A stretch of 38,342 bases of DNA from the NCBI RefSeq assembly GCF_028680575.1, contig NZ_JAPCKI010000010.1, positions 100,742 through 139,083 of the forward strand, given 5' to 3'. Under the pieces are notes generated by a model. The model worked only from the letters and a program-made list of their open reading frames with translations, was not told the origin of the DNA and did no database searches. Source of the stretch: Acidovorax benzenivorans (GTDB lineage: Bacteria > Pseudomonadota > Gammaproteobacteria > Burkholderiales > Burkholderiaceae_C). Each line of letters begins with the position of its first letter. The first letter of the stretch is position 1. Positions 23,829-31,377 of the stretch are shown piece after piece. A program made the position numbers and the translations under genes.

Positions 23829-25241
23829 ATGTCTGACCTGCCCGACGCACTCCTGTTGGCGCGCATCCAGTTTGCGTTCACGGTGAGTTTCCACTTCCTG
23901 TTTCCCGCTATCACCATCGGCCTAGCGAGTTACCTCGCGGTGCTTGAAGGCTTGTGGCTTAAGACCGGTCGCGAAGACTACATGAACCTGTTCCGCTACT
24001 GGATCAAGATCTTCGCGCTGGTTTTTGCCATGGGCGTGGTCTCCGGCATCGTCATGTCCTACCAGTTCGGCACCAACTGGGCGGTGTTTTCTGACAAGGC
24101 TGGCCCGATCATCGGCCCGCTGATGGCCTACGAGGTGCTGACGGCTTTCTTCCTTGAAGCCGGATTCCTGGGCGTGATGCTGTTCGGCATGAACCGGGTG
24201 GGCAAAAGACTCCACTTCACCGCCACGCTGATGGTGGCCCTGGGCACCTTCGTCTCGGCGTTCTGGATCCTCTCGGTCAACAGCTGGATGCAGACCCCGG
24301 CGGGCTACGCGATCAACGCCAACGGGCAGTTCATCTCCGCCGGCAGCTGGCTGGCCATCATCTTCAACCCAAGCTTTCCCTACCGACTGGTCCACACCCT
24401 CTCCGCCGCCTATCTGACCACCGCCTTCCTGGTGGGCGCAGTCGGTGCCTGGCACCTGCTGAAAGACCGCGCCAATCCGCGCGCCCGCCTCATGTTCTCC
24501 ATGGCTATGTGGATGGCAGCCATCGTGGCACCACTGCAGATCTTTCTGGGTGACTTGCACGGGCTCAATACGCTCGAACACCAGCCGGTCAAGGTAATGG
24601 CCATGGAAGGCCACTACCAGAGCCACCCGGAAGGTGCACCCCTGATCCTGTTCGGCATTCCCAACAGCGCCGAGGGCCGGGTCGACTACGCGGTGCAGAT
24701 TCCCAAGCTGTCCTCGCTAATCCTCAAGCACGACCTCAACGCGCCCATGCAGGGTCTGGACACCGTGCCGGTGGCCGACCATCCGCCGGTGGGCATGGTG
24801 TTTTGGGCGTTTCGCATCATGGTCGGCCTGGGCTTCCTGATGGCCGGGCTCGGTATGCTCAGCCTGTGGGCCCGTGCCTGCGGCCGCCTGTACGAATGGA
24901 AGTGGCTGCACCGTTTTGCGCTGGCCATGGGCCCCTCGGGGTTGGTGGCGGTGCTCGCGGGCTGGATCACCACCGAGGTGGGCCGCCAGCCCTGGACCAT
25001 CCAGGGTCTGATGCGCACGGCCGAGTCGGCTTCACCTCTGGCAGCACCGGCCGTGGCAGCTTCGCTGGTGGCCTTTGTGGTCGTGTACTTCGCGGTCTTC
25101 GGCGCCGGCGTCCTCTACATCCTGAAGCTGATGGCCAAACCGCCGGTGGTACACGAGTCGGCACCGCCCAATATCCCCGCGCGCGCCGCTGGCACCACTC
25201 CCGCCGTAGCGCTGCACCCCGATGCCCTGGCCAACGAATAA
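23829..25241 (+). CDS. cydA: Cytochrome bd-type quinol oxidase subunit I (CioA/CydA)
   Basis: Subunit I (470 residues) of the inner-membrane bd quinol:O2 oxidase. It shows the N-terminal RIQFAFTVSFHFLFPAITIG helix with the haem-ligand His, the GTNW...GPLMAYEVLTAFFLEA segment, and the GRQPWTIQG motif near residue 385. The Q-loop between helices VI and VII is of the short, cyanide-insensitive (CIO) kind. Such oxidases resist cyanide and sulfide and do not pump protons. The ATG at 23829 follows AAGGA. It leads an operon with SQR, fitting a terminal oxidase that keeps working while sulfide is oxidised. Its promoter is of sigma-54 type. Confidence 0.95.
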   Translation: MSDLPDALLLARIQFAFTVSFHFLFPAITIGLASYLAVLEGLWLKTGREDYMNLFRYWIKIFALVFAMGVVSGIVMSYQFGTNWAVFSDKAGPIIGPLMAYEVLTAFFLEAGFLGVMLFGMNRVGKRLHFTATLMVALGTFVSAFWILSVNSWMQTPAGYAINANGQFISAGSWLAIIFNPSFPYRLVHTLSAAYLTTAFLVGAVGAWHLLKDRANPRARLMFSMAMWMAAIVAPLQIFLGDLHGLNTLEHQPVKVMAMEGHYQSHPEGAPLILFGIPNSAEGRVDYAVQIPKLSSLILKHDLNAPMQGLDTVPVADHPPVGMVFWAFRIMVGLGFLMAGLGMLSLWARACGRLYEWKWLHRFALAMGPSGLVAVLAGWITTEVGRQPWTIQGLMRTAESASPLAAPAVAASLVAFVVVYFAVFGAGVLYILKLMAKPPVVHESAPPNIPARAAGTTPAVALHPDALANE

Positions 25242-25251
25242 GGGGAACCGT

Positions 25252-26256
25252 ATGAACATCGATCTGACCATCATCTGGGCCCTCATCATTGTGGTGGCCG
25301 TCTTCATCTACGTGGTGCTCGACGGTTTTGACCTCGGCATCGGCATCCTGTTCAACACCTTCAAGGTGGGCCACGACCGCGATACCGCTATGAACAGCAT
25401 CGCACCGGTCTGGGACGGCAACGAGACTTGGCTGGTGATGGGAGGCGGCGGGTTGCTGGCTGCCTTTCCGCTGGCCTACGGCCTGATCTTCTCCGCCCTG
25501 TACGCGCCCATCATCGCCATGCTGTTAGCCCTGGTGTTCCGCGGTGTCGCCTTCGAGTTCCGGTGGCGAGATCCGGGTCATCAGAAATTCTGGGATATGG
25601 CATTCACCGGTGGATCGTTTTTGGCCGCGTTCTCGCAGGGAGTCATCCTCGGCGCGCTGCTGCAAGGTGTGGCCATCAGCGGACGATCCTATGCGGGTGG
25701 CTGGTGGGACTGGCTCACGCCCTTCACGCTGCTCACCGGCTTGAGTCTTGTGGTGGCATACGCGCTGTTGGGTTCGACGTGGCTGGTCATGAAGGCGGAG
25801 GGTTCGCTGCAACGCCAGGCCAGATCCATGGCGTGGTGGCTGGGCGGCGCCACGCTGGCAGCTATCGTGGCCGTCAGTATCGCAACCTTGTTCCTGAGCG
25901 CCGACTATTTCAGTAAATGGCTCAACTTGCCCAACGTGTTTTGGGTGGCGCCCGTGCCGTTGATGGTTGCACTGGCCAGCCTGGCCTTTGTACGCAGCCT
26001 CAAGGCCGGCCATGAGACCGCGCCATTCCTACTCACGCTGGGAGTTTTCCTGCTGAGCTTCGTGGGCCTGTGCATCAGCGTGTTCCCGTATGTCGTGCCC
26101 GGTGCCGTGACCATCTGGGAAGCCGCAACCGACCGCAGCGGCCAGGTCTTCATGCTTTGGGGCACGGCCTTCGTGCTGCCCATGATCCTGGGCTATACCG
26201 CCTGGTCCTACTGGGTGTTCCGCGGCAAGGTCAACGCAGACGGGTACCACGCATGA
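25252..26256 (+). CDS. cydB: Cytochrome bd-type quinol oxidase subunit II (CioB/CydB)
   Basis: Subunit II (334 residues) has the hallmark N-terminus [16 protein letters not shown], then [23 protein letters not shown] and [10 protein letters not shown], and eight or nine membrane helices. It supports haem assembly in subunit I rather than binding quinol. The ATG at 25252 follows GGGGA, ten bases after cydA, and its stop overlaps the start of the small DUF2474 gene. Confidence 0.95.
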   Translation: MNIDLTIIWALIIVVAVFIYVVLDGFDLGIGILFNTFKVGHDRDTAMNSIAPVWDGNETWLVMGGGGLLAAFPLAYGLIFSALYAPIIAMLLALVFRGVAFEFRWRDPGHQKFWDMAFTGGSFLAAFSQGVILGALLQGVAISGRSYAGGWWDWLTPFTLLTGLSLVVAYALLGSTWLVMKAEGSLQRQARSMAWWLGGATLAAIVAVSIATLFLSADYFSKWLNLPNVFWVAPVPLMVALASLAFVRSLKAGHETAPFLLTLGVFLLSFVGLCISVFPYVVPGAVTIWEAATDRSGQVFMLWGTAFVLPMILGYTAWSYWVFRGKVNADGYHA

Positions 26257-26417
26257 AAACCCCTCTGCTGCGCTGGCCTGCCATCACCGCGAAGAGCGCC
26301 GACGAACCGCTGGCACCGCTGTGGATCCGCTTGCTCTGGATGGCCGGCATCTGGCTCGCCAGCATCGCCGTACTAACCCTCGTTGCGATGGCACTGCGCT
26401 GGGTGCTCAAGACCTAG
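26253..26417 (+). CDS. DUF2474 small membrane subunit of bd oxidase
   Basis: This 54-residue protein has one membrane helix (about residues 24-50, [20 protein letters not shown]). The family typically follows cioAB and is thought to stabilise the oxidase as CydX does in enteric bacteria. Its ATG overlaps the cydB stop by four bases, showing translational coupling. The product is too short for function to be read from the sequence alone. Confidence 0.8.
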   Translation: MKTPLLRWPAITAKSADEPLAPLWIRLLWMAGIWLASIAVLTLVAMALRWVLKT

Positions 26418-26493
26418 TTCGCTCAGGTGCGGAAAAGCGATTGAGTGTCCATCAAACCTTCATCGTCAAATACCTACACATAAGGAGACAAAA

Positions 26494-27825
26494 ATGACGA
26501 ATGTTCAGATCGACCCTGCTGTTGACACCACGCGTAGGCAATGGCTGCAGGCCCTTGCAGCCGCCCCCCTCGTGGCCAGCGCCACCGCGCCGAAGTCGGC
26601 AAAAGCAGCGATCAAGACCAGCGCACGCATAGTGATTGCCGGCAGCGGCCTGGGTGGCATCGCCGTGGCCAATCGACTGACGCAACTGCTCGACGGTGGA
26701 AAGATCACCATCATCGACCGCAAGGAAGAACACAACTACCAGCCGGGATACACCCTGGTCGCATCAGGTGTTTGGCCGGTGTCCAAGGTACGTGACCGCA
26801 ACGCCGACTTCCTACCTGCTGGTATCGAATGGGTGAAAGACATGGTGGCTCACTTCGATCCCGTGGCAAACACCGTCGTCACAGCGAGCGGGCAACGCAT
26901 CCCCTACGACTTTCTGGTGGTGGCCACCGGCGTGCACTTGGACTATGCGCAGATTACCGGCATGGATGTGTCTGCCATTGGACGCGAAGGTCTGACCAGC
27001 GTCTACCCCAGCCCAGAGGCCGCTCAGGCCACCTGGGCAGCCATGCAGACTTTTACCGCCCGAGGTGGCAATGCCGTGATGACGCTACCCGCCACACCGC
27101 TCAAATGCGCTGGTGCGCCCCTGAAGATGACCTTCATGCTACGTGACCGACTGGCCAAGGCGGGCACCCTAGGGGCATCAAAAATTCATTTCGAGTCGGC
27201 ACTGGGCAATGTATTTGGTGTCAAGGTGGTCAACGACAACGTGCTGCAACGATGGCAAGGTCTCGGCATAGATGTGGATTTCTCACGCAAACTCACCGCC
27301 ATCGACATCGGTGCCCGTCGCGCCACCTTTGCGTTATCCGAGGGCGAGACAAAAGAGATGTCCTACGACTTCATCCACGTGGTTCCCCCCACGCGCGCGC
27401 CCGACGCGGTGAAGAACAGCGAGCTGGCCTGGAAGGAAGGCCCTTTTGCCACCGGTGGCTGGCTGGAGGTGGACAAGAGCACGCTGCAGCACCGCCGCTT
27501 TCCCAACGTGTTCGGCATCGGCGACATCAATGGCACGCCGCGCGGCAAGACCGCCGCCACCGTGAAGAAGAGTGCCCCGCTAGTGGCGCACAACCTGGTG
27601 GAGGTGATTGCCGGGCGCCAGGCCAACGAGAACTTTGACGGCTACACGTCCTGTCCGCTGATCACACGCGAAGGATCGGCCATGCTGATCGAGTTCGACT
27701 ACGAGGGACGCCTTACACCCACGCTACCGGTGATCGAGCCTCTGCAGGATAGCTTCTTCGCATGGTTGATGAAGGTCCGCATGCTCAAGCCGGCTTACAT
27801 GTCCGTTCTAAAGGGCCGGGTCTGA
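26494..27825 (+). CDS. sqr: Tat-exported type II sulfide:quinone oxidoreductase
   Basis: This is a 443-residue FAD-dependent disulfide-type oxidoreductase. After a twin-arginine signal (TTRRQWLQALAAAP, Arg14-Arg15) comes the FAD-binding IVIAGSGLGG loop, then VVATGVHLDY, and the second FAD contact GIGDINGTPRGKTAATVKKSAP. Two cysteines form the catalytic pair: Cys205 in PLKCAGAPLK and Cys387 in TSCPLI. These motifs match the type II SQR of mitochondria and proteobacteria. It oxidises sulfide to protein- or glutathione-bound sulfane sulfur and passes electrons to quinone, here available to the co-encoded bd oxidase. The Tat signal suggests action on the periplasmic face. The ATG at 26494 follows AAGGAG. 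Confidence 0.9.
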   Translation: MTNVQIDPAVDTTRRQWLQALAAAPLVASATAPKSAKAAIKTSARIVIAGSGLGGIAVANRLTQLLDGGKITIIDRKEEHNYQPGYTLVASGVWPVSKVRDRNADFLPAGIEWVKDMVAHFDPVANTVVTASGQRIPYDFLVVATGVHLDYAQITGMDVSAIGREGLTSVYPSPEAAQATWAAMQTFTARGGNAVMTLPATPLKCAGAPLKMTFMLRDRLAKAGTLGASKIHFESALGNVFGVKVVNDNVLQRWQGLGIDVDFSRKLTAIDIGARRATFALSEGETKEMSYDFIHVVPPTRAPDAVKNSELAWKEGPFATGGWLEVDKSTLQHRRFPNVFGIGDINGTPRGKTAATVKKSAPLVAHNLVEVIAGRQANENFDGYTSCPLITREGSAMLIEFDYEGRLTPTLPVIEPLQDSFFAWLMKVRMLKPAYMSVLKGRV

Positions 27826-27864
27826 AATCCCTTCGGCAGAACCAACAACTCAAGGAAACCAATC

Positions 27865-28209
27865 ATGTACGAAATCTGGCTGATGCTGAACATCCTGTGG
27901 GAAATTGCGCTTGGCGTCTGGCCCCTGCTGGTTGGGGGAGCGTTGCTTTGGCTGGCGCTTATGGGCATGGCTTGGCGAGCTACTGGCGCCCGATGGAGCG
28001 CAGGCTTTCTGCCTGCGCTGCTTACCGGAGTGGTGGTCGCCGTTGCAGCTTTCATGGTGTTGCCAGGGTCGCTGCACTCAACTCTGTCGGACATGGGCTA
28101 CTGGCTCGATTGGGCCGCTCTGCTCGGGCTGGCGGCGGCCGTGGGGGGTGCTGTGTCGGCCTTTGCCTGGCCACTGCTTGTCTGGCGTCGCGGTCGCGTC
28201 CAAGCTTGA
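27865..28209 (+). CDS. Small membrane protein of unknown function
   Basis: This 114-residue protein begins MYEIWLMLNILWEIALGVWP and has about three hydrophobic segments (residues 5-35, 47-66, 80-106) and a basic end. I do not recognise a family. It lies 39 bases after sqr, with AAGGAAACC upstream of its ATG, so it belongs to the same operon. It could be a membrane anchor or a sulfur-species transporter, but nothing in the sequence decides it. Confidence 0.7.
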   Translation: MYEIWLMLNILWEIALGVWPLLVGGALLWLALMGMAWRATGARWSAGFLPALLTGVVVAVAAFMVLPGSLHSTLSDMGYWLDWAALLGLAAAVGGAVSAFAWPLLVWRRGRVQA

Positions 28210-28261
28210 GTCTAGCCAAGGGACATCCAGCTTTCCTGACCGCAACGCCTTTACCACCGTT

Positions 28262-28894
28262 ATGTACTTTCGAATCCTCCACGACGAGACCAGTGGCGCA
28301 ATGAGCTATTTGCTTGCCGACCTGGATACTCGCGAGTGCGTACTGCTGGATGCACGCGGCTCCGATGTGGCGCTGCTCAAAGCCATGCTGCAGGAACACC
28401 ATTTGCATTTGTGTTGGCTGCTACGCACCCACGAACACGACGCATTCCTTCCTTGTGAATCCGCTGCGTTGGACGCGCTCGGCGCGCCACGCATCCAGCA
28501 GGTGGTCTCTGCCAAGGCCAATCCACAGGGTTGCGAAACCAGTGCACTAATGTTTGGCAACGAACTGCTTCGAGTTATTCCTACGCCAGGCCACACAGCA
28601 GGCTGCGTGAGCTATTTATGGCGAGATCGGTTGTTCTGCGGCGATCTGCTGTCGGTCGATGCTTGCCCGCACCAACTGAGACCGGCTCTGCCAGAAGCTT
28701 TATGGGAGAGCGCTACGCGTCAGGTGTTCACCTTGCCCGGTGAAACCTTGTTGTTCTGCAGCCATGCCAAGCAAGGTCGCGCCGTATCGAACGTACTTGA
28801 ACAGCGTCGCTGGCATCCCTGGTTTGGCGGATGCACGCGCGACGAGTTTCTGGCACGCGTGCGTGCACCTACGGCGGATGCCAACGCACTCTAA
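28262..28894 (+). CDS. Metallo-beta-lactamase-fold, persulfide dioxygenase-like protein with altered metal site
   Basis: This 210-residue ETHE1-like protein starts YFRILHDETSGAMSYLLAD, as persulfide dioxygenases do. Where active relatives have THAHADH it has RTHEHDAF: His57 and His59 remain, but the Asp and His (positions 61, 62) are Ala and Phe. His111 (PTPGHTAG), Asp128 (FCGDLL) and His168 (CSHAK) are present. The one-iron site of ETHE1 needs only His57, His111 and Asp128, so it could still bind iron; a two-metal hydrolase site cannot form. It is either a specialised dioxygenase or an inactive sulfur-binding relative. ATG 28262 is chosen by alignment with the family start; the frame is open far upstream. 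Confidence 0.8.
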   Translation: MYFRILHDETSGAMSYLLADLDTRECVLLDARGSDVALLKAMLQEHHLHLCWLLRTHEHDAFLPCESAALDALGAPRIQQVVSAKANPQGCETSALMFGNELLRVIPTPGHTAGCVSYLWRDRLFCGDLLSVDACPHQLRPALPEALWESATRQVFTLPGETLLFCSHAKQGRAVSNVLEQRRWHPWFGGCTRDEFLARVRAPTADANAL

Positions 28895-28926
28895 GCTCAC
28901 TATTCGCAACAGTCCTCTCACACCAT

Positions 28927-29385
28927 ATGACATCTTTTTGCGACACTGCCAGCACCACCGCAGCCACCAGCATCTACGAGTGCTTGGGTGGCGCACCCGC
29001 CATCCAGAGACTGGTCGACCGGTTCTACAGGTTGATGGACGAGTTGCCCGAGGCGCACGCTGTGCGTCAGCTCCACCCGAGTAGCCTTTCTGGCAGCGCC
29101 GAAAGCCTGTTCAAGTTCCTCAGCGGTTGGTTCGGCGGTCCGCCCTTGTACTTGCTGGAGCGGGGTCATCCCCATCTGCGCAGACGCCATAAACCCTATG
29201 CCATCGACTCGGTGGTGCGCGACGAGTGGATGTTGTGTATGCAGCTAGCGCTTTCCGAACAAGTAGATGACTTGGCTTTGCGCGCATCCATCCAGCGTGC
29301 GTTTTCTGGTATGGCCGATCACCTGATCAACACCGACCAAGTCACTGCGTCCCGCATTGAATGCCCATCACCTTGCCATTCCTGA
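28927..29385 (+). CDS. Truncated haemoglobin, group II
   Basis: This 152-residue 2-on-2 globin has YECLGGAPAIQRLVDRFYRLM at the start, the group II hallmark FLSGWFGGPPLYLLERGHPHLRRRH, the proximal haem His88, and Trp101 in DEWMLCMQ. Bacterial group II globins bind O2, NO or sulfide and protect respiration. Its position behind the bd oxidase and SQR suggests protection from NO or sulfide, or oxygen delivery. The ATG at 28927 is chosen because globin homology starts soon after. An unusual Cys-rich C-terminal tail (ASRIECPSPCHS) extends beyond the globin. Confidence 0.9.
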   Translation: MTSFCDTASTTAATSIYECLGGAPAIQRLVDRFYRLMDELPEAHAVRQLHPSSLSGSAESLFKFLSGWFGGPPLYLLERGHPHLRRRHKPYAIDSVVRDEWMLCMQLALSEQVDDLALRASIQRAFSGMADHLINTDQVTASRIECPSPCHS

Positions 29386-29386
29386 A

Positions 29387-29947
29387 ATGAGCACCATGAA
29401 CCTCGCATCCCAGAATCAACTCCGAAGCGCCTGGCGCACGCTCAGCGCTTACACGGTGCTTTGCGCCGTGCTGCTATCGCAGCACGGAATACTGGCTGCT
29501 GCACCACTTTCAGTGGGTTCGGCGCTTCCCGAAATGAAGTTCAAGGATCAGCATGACAAACCTGTGGTCATTCCACCTGACACCCGTTGGGTGCTGATGG
29601 CCAGCGAGAAACCCGTCAGTGACATGGTGAGCGCCGTCTTGTCGGCTGAACCCGCCGGCGTGATGACTCGCATGCGCTTGGTCTATATAGCCGATATCAG
29701 CGGCATGCCTGCACTCATCACGCGTATGTTCGCGCTGCCCAAGCTTCGAGAGCTTTCTTATTCGATCGCTCTGGTGCGCGAGGCCGATGAGGTGGCCTTT
29801 ATCGCCGATTTTCCCCGCCAAACAGGTACCGCCACGTTACTGCGTCTTGAAAACGGTCGCATTTCAAGTCTCGGCGCAGTGCGCACCGCCGCCGAGCTTC
29901 GCTCGGGGCTGGGGCTTCCTCCGGCTACTTACGTTCCTGGAAACTAG
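29387..29947 (+). CDS. Exported thioredoxin-like-fold protein lacking a CXXC motif
   Basis: This 186-residue protein has a signal peptide (TLSAYTVLCAVLLSQHGILAAAP; cleavage predicted near AAA). The mature start VGSALPEMKFKDQHDKPV resembles peroxiredoxin/TlpA proteins, and the later RQTGTATLLRLENGRI fits the same fold. It has no Cys after the signal, so no redox activity is expected. The ATG at 29387 lies one base after the globin stop. It is likely a periplasmic partner of the DsrE-like protein encoded next; the function is not known. Confidence 0.72.
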   Translation: MSTMNLASQNQLRSAWRTLSAYTVLCAVLLSQHGILAAAPLSVGSALPEMKFKDQHDKPVVIPPDTRWVLMASEKPVSDMVSAVLSAEPAGVMTRMRLVYIADISGMPALITRMFALPKLRELSYSIALVREADEVAFIADFPRQTGTATLLRLENGRISSLGAVRTAAELRSGLGLPPATYVPGN

Positions 29948-29980
29948 CGCTGACTTCCCTGCCGCGGCTTTGAGTCCGCG

Positions 29981-30008
29981 TTCCCTGTTCCCTGTTCCCT
30001 GTTCCCTG
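29981..30008 (+). repeat. Four tandem copies of TTCCCTG
   Basis: The heptamer TTCCCTG is repeated four times without a mismatch in the intergenic space, 35 bases before the DsrE-like start. Such a simple repeat can change copy number by slippage. Confidence 0.95.
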
Positions 30009-30042
30009 TTACTTAATATTCAATCCACCTGAGTCTCCCACT

Positions 30043-30456
30043 ATGAAGAAATCTTTCCTGATCACAGCTGTACTGATGTCAGCCGCTATTGCGGCCCAGG
30101 CCGACGAATTGTTTGTGTCCATACATTCCGGCGCACCTATGGCCCAGGGCGCAGGTCTTGTCCTTGCCGGACAGGCGCTTGAACAGAAGGTCGACGTGCG
30201 CGTGCTGCTATGTGACGCAGCTGGTGACATAGCTGTCAACGGCCAGAACATGCCCAGCTTGAAACCGCGCAACGTCACGCCGCAGCAGATGCTTCAAGGC
30301 TTGATCAAAGCGGGAGCCAAAGTAGAGGTGTGTGCCCTGTACCTGCCGAATACCGGTCGTCAGCCCGCCGACTTGCTGACAGGCGTGACAGCCGCAAAGC
30401 CCGCCGAGATCGCGGCACACCTACTCAAGCCCGGCGTACGGACACTTGCGTTCTGA
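30043..30456 (+). CDS. Periplasmic DsrE-family protein
   Basis: This 137-residue DsrE/DsrF-like protein has a cleavable signal (MKKSFLITAVLMSAAIAAQA, then DELFV). Conserved features are the LLCDAAGDIAV segment with Cys57 and EVCALYLPNTG with Cys97. Cys97 is the likely sulfur-carrying residue, as in DsrE-type proteins that accept persulfide. Location in the periplasm matches the Tat-exported SQR, so it may accept sulfane sulfur made there; this is inference. The ATG at 30043 has no strong ribosome binding site. An IS5-family element follows its stop. Confidence 0.88.
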   Translation: MKKSFLITAVLMSAAIAAQADELFVSIHSGAPMAQGAGLVLAGQALEQKVDVRVLLCDAAGDIAVNGQNMPSLKPRNVTPQQMLQGLIKAGAKVEVCALYLPNTGRQPADLLTGVTAAKPAEIAAHLLKPGVRTLAF

Positions 30457-30498
30457 AACTGCATCGGGAGGGGTACTTTGAAATATCCCTTTCGATAT

Positions 30499-31375
30499 CT
30501 GTATGCAGCGCTTAGAGGGTGTAGAAGAAATAAATTACCCCAACCGCCCAAGCAACTGCCGAGCCTGCGCAAGCCACACCCAAGCTGCTGCATACAACGG
30601 CTTGCGCTCGTGATGCATGACCAGCCTGCGATGGCGCTCAAGCCACGCATGTGTACGCTCGACCACCCACCGCTTTGCAGGCATCGCACGCTGCTCAGGT
30701 TCAGGCCACAAGGGCTGCTGCGCATCGTTCCAGCGCGCTCGCGTGCTGGCTCGCACAATGTGCACTTGTACGCATGTGCGCTTTTCAATCTCCTGTGCGC
30801 ACTGTCCCGCATAGGCGCTGTCAGCCCATAGCACTTCAATCGAATGGCCCGTTCGCGTGCATGCTTGCTGCACAGCTTGGGCTGCAGCATCTCGGTCAGC
30901 AATGCTGGCGCTGGTGACCACCACAGCCAGTACCAAGCCCAACGTATCCACCACCAGATGGCGTTTGCGGCCTTTGACCTTCTTGCCTGCGTCATACCCC
31001 AATTGCCCACCCTGGGCACTGCCACGCGTCGATTGAGAGTCGATGATCGCTGCACTGGGCTGTGCAGCGCGCTCAAGGCGTTGGCGCCATTGCTGGCGCA
31101 GGCGCTCTTGCAGCTGCTCAAAGCGTCCCTCCCGGGCCCACTTCACAAAAGCCTTTTGCACCGATTGCCACGGCGGGTAAATGCCTGGGGGCAGGCTGCG
31201 CCAAGAGGCACCCGTGCGCAGCACATAGCAGCAAGCATCGACCATTGCACGTCTGTCGTGGACAGCGGGTCTGCCGCGCGCGCCAGTGGCGGGCTCGAAC
31301 AGGTCCTGAGCCAGAGCCCATTCAGCGTCACTCAGGGCTCGATTGCCGTTCATGTCCCTGTGGCGCTGGGTATAG
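30499..31375 (-). mobile_element. IS5-family insertion sequence
   Basis: A single transposase gene sits between imperfect inverted ends: CTGTATGCAGCGC (30499-30511) and GCGCTGGGTATAG (31363-31375), 10 of 13 positions paired. These ends are tentative; no clear target duplication is seen. Confidence 0.7.
30535..31353 (-). CDS. IS5-family transposase
   Basis: This 272-residue transposase of the IS5 group is uninterrupted. The N-terminal DUF4096-type region (LSDAEWALAQDLFEP...YVLRTGASWRSLPPG) is followed by the DDE domain: first Asp in AAIIDSQSTRG, second in WADSAYAG, and the catalytic Glu in RWVVERTHAWLERHRRL. The ATG at 31353 lies about 25 bases inside the right end. The element occupies the gap between the dsrE-like gene and the export operon, and ends right beside the outer-membrane factor gene. 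Confidence 0.93.
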   Translation of the reverse strand: MNGNRALSDAEWALAQDLFEPATGARGRPAVHDRRAMVDACCYVLRTGASWRSLPPGIYPPWQSVQKAFVKWAREGRFEQLQERLRQQWRQRLERAAQPSAAIIDSQSTRGSAQGGQLGYDAGKKVKGRKRHLVVDTLGLVLAVVVTSASIADRDAAAQAVQQACTRTGHSIEVLWADSAYAGQCAQEIEKRTCVQVHIVRASTRARWNDAQQPLWPEPEQRAMPAKRWVVERTHAWLERHRRLVMHHERKPLYAAAWVWLAQARQLLGRLG

Positions 31376-31377
31376 TC

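Noticed and set aside
27905..28261. N-terminal extension of the persulfide dioxygenase-like protein
   Set aside because: It overlaps the small membrane protein gene in another frame; family homology begins at 28262.
30360..31121. Second minus-strand frame (253 codons) in the IS5 element
   Set aside because: It is an alternative frame of the transposase gene and extends into the DsrE-like gene; the complete DDE transposase is the frame ending at 30535.
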